The position numbers and the translations under genes are program-made. Shown piece after piece: positions 1 through 6,261 of a DNA stretch of 7,109 nucleotides. The stretch is from Acidimicrobiales bacterium (GTDB lineage: Bacteria; Actinomycetota; Acidimicrobiia; Acidimicrobiales; JABEUL01): positions 1 through 7,109 of the forward strand of contig DAIDJA010000091.1 of the NCBI GenBank assembly GCA_027451605.1. Reading direction: 5' to 3'. The notes under the pieces are model-generated. The model made no database searches. It was given only the letters and a program-made list of their open reading frames with translations, and was not told the DNA's origin. The stretch's first letter is position 1. Every line of letters starts with the position of its first letter.

Positions 1-435
1 ACTAACCCCGCGACGGTCACAGCAAATACTATCGTACTAACCAACACCGGGTCTCTGAGTGCGGCGACTTTGGCTTTGACCCCCGGTGCCAACTGTAGTG
101 TTACCGGTAATCCGGTAGGATCGGGAGCTAACTCGGCTTCGACAGGAAGCGACACTACGGGATTTTGTTCTAAGGTCGATATTCAAATCGAGACCGACAC
201 CGCCGGTGTTTTTAACTGCCTTTACGGCGGCCCGACCGGTTCGGCGTGTCCTGCCACGATGTCGAATACCTATAATCTGTCTTCGTTGATAGGGGCAGGC
301 CCCGTCACTGTGGGATCTAATGTAGCCTCACAAGCTTCGGTAACGGTGATCGTAAATGTCGGTTTGGATCCATCGGCTACCAATGCCGACCAGGGATTAA
401 CCGCTACACTTCCTGTTACCTGGAGTGCCGCTTAA
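1..435 (+). CDS. TasA/camelysin-like secreted surface protein, 3' end (partial)
   Basis: The frame is open from the first base of the window, so this is the last 144 codons of a longer gene; the TTG at 70 is not a credible start. No enzyme motif is visible. The fragment is rich in Thr, Ser, Gly, Ala and Val, as in an extracytoplasmic beta-sandwich. It contains NTGSL (fragment residues 15-19), four cysteines (32, 56, 73, 83) and near the end an NADQGLTATLPVTW stretch. NTGSL followed by a C-terminal x-x-QG-x-x-x-x-L-x-x-x-W/F strand is what I recognise from TasA/CalY (camelysin, M73-like) fibre proteins. The same Cys pattern and NTGSL-like strand recur in the next gene, so the two are paralogues. 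The signal peptide lies outside the window. By analogy with Bacillus tasA-sipW, it is probably exported and processed by the peptidase encoded at 1888. Family assignment is moderately sure; fibre formation is inference. Confidence 0.7.
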   Translation, partial: TNPATVTANTIVLTNTGSLSAATLALTPGANCSVTGNPVGSGANSASTGSDTTGFCSKVDIQIETDTAGVFNCLYGGPTGSACPATMSNTYNLSSLIGAGPVTVGSNVASQASVTVIVNVGLDPSATNADQGLTATLPVTWSAA

Positions 436-471
436 GATTTAAGCTACTCAGACGGTAGTAATTTATAAAAG

Positions 472-489
472 ATCAGCCTAAGGGTTGAT
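472..489 (+). other. Short hairpin between the two TasA-like genes
   Basis: ATCAGCC (472-478) can pair with GGTTGAT (483-489) across a 4-base loop, giving seven pairs including one G-U. It lies 37 bp after the stop of the first gene and 19 bp before the ATG of the second. It is followed only by TTCTT-like sequence, so a strong intrinsic terminator is unlikely. An attenuator, RNA-processing site or chance structure are all possible. Confidence 0.3.
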
Positions 490-495
490 TCTTGC

Positions 496-500
496 AAGGA
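496..500 (+). promoter_or_regulatory. Ribosome binding site that fixes the start at 509
   Basis: AAGGA lies 8 bases before the ATG at 509. The alternative in-frame TTG at 485 has an AGGG only one base upstream, too close to work. The ATG at 509 also gives a standard signal peptide, so the shorter 456-residue product is preferred. Confidence 0.6.
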
Positions 501-508
501 CTTTAAAT

Positions 509-1879
509 ATGGCCATAAGGGTTTTGAAATTCTATCTTACCTTTGTGGTCATATTGTCTTTTTTGCTGTTTTCTTTATTCGCCTATTCAAAAGTGGTGTC
601 GGCGATGACGGGCTTTAATGCTTTGATCCAAAACGCCGGAGACTCGGGAAGTTCGGGAACTTTGTTGCTTTCAGATACGATAGGGGGGACTTTATGTCAG
701 TCGTCAGCGAATACATCGGGGTCCATAGTCTCAAATTCGGCTACCTGTTCGGATTATCCCTTGGCGCAAAATACGGGGGTGGCTACAGGTGTTAACATTT
801 CAGATACCGGGTCGCTCACGCCTTTATCCGCAAGTGTTTCATCGACAGGTTGCGGGGTTAGTGAACTGGCAGATATGACAAATAATGACAATGCCTTAGC
901 CGACGGGTATTTGAACTATTTACAGCCGGGCCCAACGTCTCTGTCGGGTTCATATTCAATAGGCTTAAACGGAACCAACGGATTCGGTGAAACCTTAAGT
1001 CAAATATCATCTCCGGGTCCTCAGAGTTTTTCCATAGCCGCCTGGTTTAAAACTTCCACCGACGGCTCCATTATAGGATTCACCAATTCTCAGGCAGATT
1101 CCGGACAATCACAGTGGGATCGCCATCTGTGGATTGATAACACTGGGCACTTGGTATTCGGACTGTATCCTAACGGTATATATGAGCTTAAAAGCCCCGG
1201 AACTTATGCCAACAATGCATGGCATTTTGCGGTCATAACCGTTACAGGTTCTACAGCAACTCAGGGAAGCGTATATATGTATGTCGACGGCAATTTAGTC
1301 GCCGGTTCAAACAATGATGAAACATATTTCGGAGGTACGCAACCCGCCCAAGTCTACGGAGGCTGGTGGCACTTGGGGTGGTCAAATGCCTCGCAATATT
1401 GGCCGGATGGTCCGACAAATCCATATTTTACGGGAAGTCTCGGTCAGATCGCTATTTTTGGATCCGTGTTAACCTCAGGGCAGGTGTCGAACCTGTACGC
1501 CTCTTCTACGGCTAGCCAATATGAAAGTAATGTCACGGGGGGAGTCGCCTCTTCTAATTCGTATTGGACGTTGGAGTCTTATAATTCATCTACTGTTCCC
1601 TGTAATGATATAGGTGTTACGATAGGCGACACAGCCAATGGAACCTGCGTTTATCCGGTATTGTCATCACCGTGTCCGTCAAATGCGGCCGTAGGTGGTC
1701 TCGATTTAACCGAAAATCTAAATTCGTCTTTGGGGAACATTGTTTTCACGGCATATGCTTATGGGGTAGTTCCAACCAATATAGTTAATTTGCACGCTAC
1801 CGTTGCCTGGAAGCTTCAGACTGATTATGGGTCGTTTTCAGCGACACTGCTCCATGATAGCGGCTTTGTGTATATTTAG
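509..1879 (+). CDS. Secreted TasA-like protein with an inserted LamG (concanavalin-like) domain
   Basis: The product has 456 residues from the ATG at 509. Residues 1-32 form a signal peptide: Arg4 and Lys7, a hydrophobic stretch, and a V-S-A cleavage site. Residues 33-115 look like the N-terminal half of a TasA/camelysin fold, with FN near the mature N-terminus, SGTLLLS at 49-55 and DTGSL at 99-103. Residues about 148-333 match the LamG/Laminin_G_3 family: AAWFK, a DNTGHLVFG strand, WHFAVITV, MYVDGNLVAGS and a terminal F-x-G-x-L-x-x-I-A-I-F with V-x-N-L-Y. Residues about 351-456 return to the TasA-like pattern, where Cys365, Cys380 and Cys389 align with Cys56, Cys73 and Cys83 of the upstream fragment. 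All six cysteines of the mature protein lie outside the LamG block, supporting an insertion. It sits 73 bp after the upstream gene and 8 bp before the peptidase gene. LamG domains commonly bind glycans or proteins, so a surface adhesin or fibre tip is plausible; the ligand is unknown. Confidence 0.75.
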   Translation: MAIRVLKFYLTFVVILSFLLFSLFAYSKVVSAMTGFNALIQNAGDSGSSGTLLLSDTIGGTLCQSSANTSGSIVSNSATCSDYPLAQNTGVATGVNISDTGSLTPLSASVSSTGCGVSELADMTNNDNALADGYLNYLQPGPTSLSGSYSIGLNGTNGFGETLSQISSPGPQSFSIAAWFKTSTDGSIIGFTNSQADSGQSQWDRHLWIDNTGHLVFGLYPNGIYELKSPGTYANNAWHFAVITVTGSTATQGSVYMYVDGNLVAGSNNDETYFGGTQPAQVYGGWWHLGWSNASQYWPDGPTNPYFTGSLGQIAIFGSVLTSGQVSNLYASSTASQYESNVTGGVASSNSYWTLESYNSSTVPCNDIGVTIGDTANGTCVYPVLSSPCPSNAAVGGLDLTENLNSSLGNIVFTAYAYGVVPTNIVNLHATVAWKLQTDYGSFSATLLHDSGFVYI

Positions 1880-1887
1880 TTGATCCC

Positions 1888-2772
1888 GTGAAACGCTCTT
1901 CGACTGTTAAATTTTTAAAGGATTGGTGGCATTCTTTACTTTTATTTATACTTGTGATCATTTCTTTTTTGGCTTGGATGACCTACGGTCTTTTGGGAGG
2001 GCATTTATTTATGGTTACTACCCCCTCGATGGGAGAAACCGCACCTAGGGGTGCTTTGGTTATAGTTCCACCGAATTCGGCTAATCAACAGTTAAAAGTC
2101 GGCGAAATAGCGGTATTTAAAGTTCCGGGTTCTAACGAAATGTTCATACATTATCTGTATCAAAAACTGCCAGACGGAAGATATGAAACCAAAGGCGCAC
2201 TCGAAGCAAAACCTGATCCTTGGACGATAGGAAGACCTGACATAATCGGGATTAATCCTACGATAATACCGGCAATAGGATGGCTTTATAAAACTTACGC
2301 TTGGTTTGCCATCGGAAGCATCATCTTAATCATTATCAGCATTGTCGTACCGAAACTACATCACAGGCATCTGCTATATTTAATAGTCCCGATTGTGTTG
2401 CTAACAATTCCGGCTCTGGTTTATAAGCCGTTCATCGATGGCTATGTCCTTAACAGTAATTACGTTGGTCACAATGCCTACGTTGAAATAACCAACGACG
2501 GACTTTTTGAGGCAAATTACTCGCTTCCTACCGGTAAGACGGTGTTGATTGACCCCGGACATGCCAAGACATTGGTATATCATAACTTCCCCCAAAGCCA
2601 ATTAAGTAAAATGTATGACATTAAGATATCGGTTGTACTTTATTGGTGGTTTATTTTACTGGCGTCAGCCGTTTGCGCTCTCCCGATCGCCCTTTATTGG
2701 ATTTTCCACTTCAAATGGATAAAGCATCACAGACATTTGCAGATGACGACTTCTGTTTTAAATGAAGGTTAA
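1888..2772 (+). CDS. Signal peptidase I, SipW/ER type (S26B), with C-terminal membrane extension
   Basis: The product has 294 residues. It should cleave signal peptides on the outer face of the membrane, probably those of the two upstream TasA-like proteins. After a basic N-terminus and TM1 (about 16-36) comes TPSMGETAPRGALVIV with the nucleophile Ser47. VGEIAVF follows, then the FIHYL segment with His88, which replaces the Lys of bacterial-type enzymes, then YETKGALEAKPDPW with Asp110. Where SipW-like enzymes have Lys-Gly-Asp, this one has Lys-Gly-Ala (Ala104), so catalysis may be altered. Further membrane segments lie at about 138-154, 162-179 and 252-273. Between the last two is an extracytoplasmic beta-rich domain of about 70 residues (ITNDGLFEANY). 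Positive charges (KLHHRH, KHHRH) place both remaining loops in the cytoplasm. The GTG start is 8 bp after the preceding stop without a clear Shine-Dalgarno, suggesting translational coupling. The next ATG would cut TM1. The family call is firm, the substrate inferred. Confidence 0.85.
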   Translation: MKRSSTVKFLKDWWHSLLLFILVIISFLAWMTYGLLGGHLFMVTTPSMGETAPRGALVIVPPNSANQQLKVGEIAVFKVPGSNEMFIHYLYQKLPDGRYETKGALEAKPDPWTIGRPDIIGINPTIIPAIGWLYKTYAWFAIGSIILIIISIVVPKLHHRHLLYLIVPIVLLTIPALVYKPFIDGYVLNSNYVGHNAYVEITNDGLFEANYSLPTGKTVLIDPGHAKTLVYHNFPQSQLSKMYDIKISVVLYWWFILLASAVCALPIALYWIFHFKWIKHHRHLQMTTSVLNEG

Positions 2773-2776
2773 GCAT

Positions 2777-4726
2777 TTATTTTATCCGTTTGGGTTTTGA
2801 GGTTTGGGAGTTATCATAAGAGGATTTCCAATTCAATTTATTTATTTGGCTTAGAATCCACTCGCTTTCATAGATCGCCCCCAAGTCGGTAAAATGAATA
2901 CCGTCCGGAGTTCTCACGTCAACTCCATTAACGACTCTCAAATACTCATTAGTAGAAGATATGTGTCCTCCGTAATTTATGGTTCTAACGTTTGAATATT
3001 GGGATGCTACCTGATTTTCTAAGCTGTTTAACGCGTCCACCCTCATGGGATTATCTTGGGGCCATCCGGCTAAGTCTGACATAAGACCGTGATAGAAATA
3101 AGGTGAATTTAGTATTACCACTTTGGAACCATTTTGAGAGAGGATTGAAATTGCCTGTTTGAGATTTGAGATAAACAGTTGATTATATTGGGGATCGCCT
3201 ATGTGCTGATATGATCCGTTAACCATGCGAGAAATCACATCCCAAGGACCTATCAGAAGAACAGAAATATACGGATGTGATTTTAGGACGGACTGTTGAT
3301 AATCCTGCTGCCATGAAAAACAGTTGCTCGTGGTTACAGAAGTTGAGCCGGTGTATCGTGTGGGAGAATTTGTTACAAGTCCGCACCCGACTATAGATCC
3401 GTCGTTAATGACATAGCCGAAATTGAGTTGGTTCATTTGTAAGCCTATGGACATTACGGTCGCGGTTGAATCTCCAACTAAAAGCATATTTCTATAGGTG
3501 CTAAAAGATTTCTGTTTTGTCGAATGAAAAGTGTTTAATTGAAAATTGTTGACAATTTGTTTTATTTGTCGAAGGTCATCGAATGCCGTAAAGGTAAGAT
3601 GTTGGTTCGATCCGCCTATCATACAAAATTTTAGTGAAACGTCGCAAGTCTGAACGGTAAAATCCGGTACGTTAGGTATCCCCGGATTTAAGGTGGTTGC
3701 GGTATCATTAAGGGCGTTAAAGTCCAAGGCCATTGCATTATTGGAATTATATCCGCCACTTATCAAACAGTCAAAGCTTTTATTGCATGAAATATTGGCC
3801 GCTGATCCCGTATTTTTCGGTAATTTAAGGGTTTTAAATGTTTTGAAATAGTTGTCAGTCTCCAAAATAACAGGGATCGTACTGTCTGCCATACCAACGG
3901 CGAAGCACCTTTTAATATTGGAGCATGACATAGAGGTGACTATCGATATATAGTCGGGTAGCTGCATATAGGTAACTCTATTGTCGACTGAATTTATATA
4001 TCCGATGTAATTTCTAAGATTGTTGACTTTATGCTTAAGGTGAATTTTCAAATTTGGTACACTGTCTGTTCCCGATACCAGACAAAACGATGTTACGTAG
4101 CAGTAAGTTATGGGGTTCAGGGAGAGACCGATATTGTTGCCCATTGGATTAACTTGAGTCCATGTCTGTCCGAAGTTTCGGGTACTCAGCAAAAGATTTC
4201 CTCCGGTTACAACCGCTACCGAACCCATACAATATTGGATGTTTATGCAACTTAATGATGAAAGAATTTGATGTTGCGGAGGCGAAGTTGACGTGGTCCA
4301 CGTCAAGCCACCGTTTAATGTCGTTAACACCTCACCGGCCAGTCCCAAGAAGGTATACGCTGAGACGGCGCATTCGGTTACGGTCGGACAGTCAATTGAG
4401 TTTGCCTCAGTAATTTCCGGGGGGATAGTCAAGTTAGTCCAAGTTTTTCCCGAATTCATGGTCTTTGCGATTACCGTAGTTTGATCGATTACGGAACTGC
4501 CAACCGCATAGCAAACCGAATTACTGGGACAGCTTACAGCATTATAAGAGTTAATCAAAGAGATGTTTGGGGCGCTAACTCCAAATGTTATCGACGGCCT
4601 TAAAGCAGTTTTTGACTTGGAGGCATCTTTGATCACAATAAAAATTAATCCGGCAATTATGACAATAGTAACTGTTATAAGTGCAGATCTCTTCATGATA
4701 ATTTTTAAGGATGATGGTTGTGCCAT
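2777..4726 (-). CDS. Membrane-anchored Cys-repeat beta-propeller fused to an SGNH hydrolase/acyltransferase domain
   Basis: The product has 649 residues. One N-terminal membrane segment (about 14-33) preceded by Lys-Arg makes this a signal anchor, or an uncleaved or lipid-free exported protein. Residues about 60-385 hold seven repeats, each starting with a Cys-x5-Cys pair (first Cys at 66, 113, 160, 209, 268, 314, 361; the last pair is x6). The first three also carry Asp-box-like S/N-x-G-x-T-W motifs (92-96, 139-143, 185-189), as in BNR/Ycf48-like propellers. Residues about 413-635 form an SGNH domain: LLVGDS with nucleophile Ser420, GPWD (493-496) in the block III region, and PDGIHFTDLG with Asp608 and His611. 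Cys448 and Cys469 could form a disulfide. SGNH domains of this type are often fused to acyltransferase-3 proteins and act on O-acyl groups of surface glycans; the substrate here is unknown. A second start at 4696 (MKRSALITV) is possible, and neither start has a clear Shine-Dalgarno. It converges on the peptidase gene with 4 bp between stops. Confidence 0.75.
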   Translation of the reverse strand: MAQPSSLKIIMKRSALITVTIVIIAGLIFIVIKDASKSKTALRPSITFGVSAPNISLINSYNAVSCPSNSVCYAVGSSVIDQTTVIAKTMNSGKTWTNLTIPPEITEANSIDCPTVTECAVSAYTFLGLAGEVLTTLNGGLTWTTSTSPPQHQILSSLSCINIQYCMGSVAVVTGGNLLLSTRNFGQTWTQVNPMGNNIGLSLNPITYCYVTSFCLVSGTDSVPNLKIHLKHKVNNLRNYIGYINSVDNRVTYMQLPDYISIVTSMSCSNIKRCFAVGMADSTIPVILETDNYFKTFKTLKLPKNTGSAANISCNKSFDCLISGGYNSNNAMALDFNALNDTATTLNPGIPNVPDFTVQTCDVSLKFCMIGGSNQHLTFTAFDDLRQIKQIVNNFQLNTFHSTKQKSFSTYRNMLLVGDSTATVMSIGLQMNQLNFGYVINDGSIVGCGLVTNSPTRYTGSTSVTTSNCFSWQQDYQQSVLKSHPYISVLLIGPWDVISRMVNGSYQHIGDPQYNQLFISNLKQAISILSQNGSKVVILNSPYFYHGLMSDLAGWPQDNPMRVDALNSLENQVASQYSNVRTINYGGHISSTNEYLRVVNGVDVRTPDGIHFTDLGAIYESEWILSQINKLNWKSSYDNSQTSKPKRIK

Positions 4727-5030
4727 GTGGTAAGAGTGAGGTAAAAGAGATTTCAGAAATTAAAAACTATATAAAACAGTATATTTGCTATCCGCATTAA
4801 TTTGGGGTATGAAGGCGATCTTTAATCGAGACATAAAAGTGTACCCGGGTGGTTACGACAATGAAGCCGGCGTAACTTTAAAGCGAATATAAGTTAACCT
4901 GACGGATTCCCAATTTGAATTCCAAATTCTGCCGGTGATAAAATTTAGAATTGGCAACACTGAATTCTGCGCCTAAAAGATAAGTTGGATTTCTGATTTA
5001 AGTTTAAAACTATAAATTGGGAAGAGAATA

Positions 5031-5076
5031 TTGATAGTAGAATTGAAGTGTTTAAATTAAAGCCTGAACTTCAATT
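5031..5076 (+). promoter_or_regulatory. Candidate promoter with 9-bp inverted repeat before the acyl-CoA dehydrogenase gene
   Basis: AATTGAAGT (5041-5049) and ACTTCAATT (5068-5076) are perfect inverted copies 18 bases apart. A TTGATA (5031-5036) and a TAAATT (5053-5058) are spaced 16 bases apart like -35 and -10 boxes. In that case one repeat arm lies in the spacer and the other at the transcription start. The repeat is seen directly; the operator and promoter reading is inference. Confidence 0.35.
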
Positions 5077-5089
5077 ATAAATTTTAGAT

Positions 5090-5093
5090 GGAG
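5090..5093 (+). promoter_or_regulatory. Ribosome binding site for the GTG-started acyl-CoA dehydrogenase
   Basis: GGAG lies 8 bases before the GTG at 5102, which begins the expected N-terminal sequence of the family (FAFTDEQEELR). This decides the non-ATG start. Confidence 0.65.
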
Positions 5094-5101
5094 AGTGAAA
5101 A

Positions 5102-6217
5102 GTGAATTTTGCGTTTACTGACGAACAAGAAGAGTTGCGTAAATCGATAAAGAGGTTTTTGGACGACAAGTCCCCGATTTCAGCAGTCAGAGACCTTATG
5201 GACACCGAAGAAGGTTTCGATAAAGATGTTTGGGCACAGATGGGAACTCAGTTAGGCCTACAGGGCATAGCAATTCCGGAAGAGTATGGAGGGTCCGGAT
5301 TCAGTTATGTGGAACTATTGGTAATATTTGAAGAACTAGGTAGGACATTGGCATGCGTACCATTTTTTTCTACGGTTGGGCTGGCGACGGGTACCTTACT
5401 GTCCTGTGACGACGACGAAGCCAAAAAGGAATATCTTTCATTGATAGCGTCAGGGGAAAAGGTGGCAACCTTGGCAATATCCGAAGATTCCGGGCGCTTT
5501 GATGCCGATGGTGTGACTCTAAAGGCTGAGAAATCCGGAGAGGGATATAAGCTTAACGGTCATAAGTCTTTTGTAGTTGACGGCTATACTGCAGATCTTA
5601 TACTGGTAGTCGGTAAATCCGAGGCCGGAATATCATTGTTTGCTGTAAATTCGGATGCCGAAGGTTTGATAAGGCAGCCGCTTTCGACCATGGATCAGAC
5701 CAGAAAACAGGCTCGGCTTGAATTTAACAACGTTTCTGCGAAAGTTATTGGCAAAGACGGTGGGGCCTGGCCGACAGTGGAGAAGGGTCTACAATTAGCG
5801 GCAGTATGTCTTGCCGCTGAACAACTCGGCGGCGCACAGGTTTGTCTGGATATGAGTGTGGAATACGCAAAAAATCGAATTCAGTTCGGTCGACCGATTG
5901 GATCGTTTCAGGCAATTAAGCATAAGTGTGCGGACATGCTTCTTCAAGTTGAATCTGCTCGATCTGCGGCTTATTATGCCGCATGGGCCGCGCAAGAGGA
6001 TTCTGAGGAGTTGCCGGTAGTTTCAAGTTTGGCTAAAGCATTTTGTTCGGAGGCCTATTTTCATTGCGCCGGTGAAAATATCCAAATCCACGGAGGAATC
6101 GGATTTACTTGGGAACATGACGCCCATCTATATTTTAAACGAGCTAAGTCATCCGAGCTGATGCTGGGTGATCCCAGTTATCACCGAGAACTTATGTTGC
6201 AACGCCTCGGAATTTAA
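5102..6217 (+). CDS. Acyl-CoA dehydrogenase (FadE-like)
   Basis: The product has 371 residues, close to the usual length of about 380. It is a cytoplasmic FAD enzyme expected to oxidise an acyl-CoA to the 2,3-enoyl-CoA, passing electrons to ETF. The three classical parts are in order. The N-terminal helical domain (about 5-118) starts with FTDEQEELR and includes the IPEEYGGSG motif. The middle beta domain (about 123-220) has LAISEDSG in place of the common LTEP. The C-terminal helical domain includes NRIQFGRPIGSFQAIKH, whose Arg259 to Gly263 belong to the FAD/dimer contact. Glu338 in GGIGFTWEHDAHLYFKRAK aligns with the catalytic Glu of medium-chain enzymes, so it should be active. Many actinobacterial relatives act on steroid side chains or branched acids as heteromers with a second subunit, but no partner gene is adjacent, so the substrate is undetermined. 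It appears monocistronic: an upstream inverted repeat hints at regulation, and a small hairpin follows. Confidence 0.92.
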   Translation: MNFAFTDEQEELRKSIKRFLDDKSPISAVRDLMDTEEGFDKDVWAQMGTQLGLQGIAIPEEYGGSGFSYVELLVIFEELGRTLACVPFFSTVGLATGTLLSCDDDEAKKEYLSLIASGEKVATLAISEDSGRFDADGVTLKAEKSGEGYKLNGHKSFVVDGYTADLILVVGKSEAGISLFAVNSDAEGLIRQPLSTMDQTRKQARLEFNNVSAKVIGKDGGAWPTVEKGLQLAAVCLAAEQLGGAQVCLDMSVEYAKNRIQFGRPIGSFQAIKHKCADMLLQVESARSAAYYAAWAAQEDSEELPVVSSLAKAFCSEAYFHCAGENIQIHGGIGFTWEHDAHLYFKRAKSSELMLGDPSYHRELMLQRLGI

Positions 6218-6241
6218 GTTTGATTGATGGTCTGAAAGTAC

Positions 6242-6261
6242 TTTTGGCTACCAAAACTTTT
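6242..6261. terminator. Weak bidirectional terminator-like hairpin between convergent genes
   Basis: TTTTGG (6242-6247) and CCAAAA (6251-6256) pair perfectly across a CTA loop, followed by CTTTT on the plus strand. It begins 24 bases after the acyl-CoA dehydrogenase stop and directly abuts the thiE stop, where a shared terminator is expected. The stem is short with only two G-C pairs, so its strength is doubtful. Confidence 0.4.

Larger units (their letters stand above)
4727..5101. other. Non-coding divergent intergenic region with clustered short inverted repeats
   Basis: This 375-bp region separates the SGNH gene (-) from the acyl-CoA dehydrogenase gene (+). I see no convincing gene in it. 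It holds ACCCGGGT (4843-4850), TAACTT/AAGTTA arms (4873-4878, 4891-4896), AATTTG/CAAATT arms around AATTC (4912-4928), CCAAATTCT/AGAATTGG arms (4922-4930, 4947-4954) and a direct repeat AATTCTGC (4925-4932, 4963-4970). For the minus-strand gene there are A+T-rich TATACT- and TATAGT-like boxes (about 4765-4783), but no partner -35 box I would defend. Both promoters presumably lie here, and some repeats may be regulator sites. Confidence 0.4.

Noticed and set aside
70..435. A 121-residue gene starting with TTG at 70
   Set aside because: The frame is open to the window edge and the upstream codons continue the same beta-strand pattern, so this is an internal part of a truncated gene.
485..508. 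TTG at 485 as start of the LamG protein
   Set aside because: It lacks a properly spaced ribosome binding site and adds eight residues before a signal peptide that is complete from the ATG at 509.
2401..2601. Minus-strand frame opposite the peptidase gene
   Set aside because: The plus strand encodes clear membrane and loop segments here with consistent charge placement.
4031..4484. Three overlapping plus-strand frames opposite the SGNH gene
   Set aside because: They are shadows of the repeat region of a well-supported minus-strand gene and have no recognisable features or ribosome binding sites.
4809..4892. A 27-codon plus-strand frame beginning with ATG in the intergenic region
   Set aside because: The only G-rich stretch before it is one base from the ATG, the product matches nothing I know, and random frames of this length are common.
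4727..5101. Mobile-element or attachment-site remnant in the long intergenic gap
   Set aside because: No terminal inverted repeats with flanking target duplications, no tRNA end and no transposase fragment are visible.
5795..5995. Minus-strand frame inside the acyl-CoA dehydrogenase gene
   Set aside because: It overlaps the conserved FAD-contact region of a full-length enzyme and shows no protein features.
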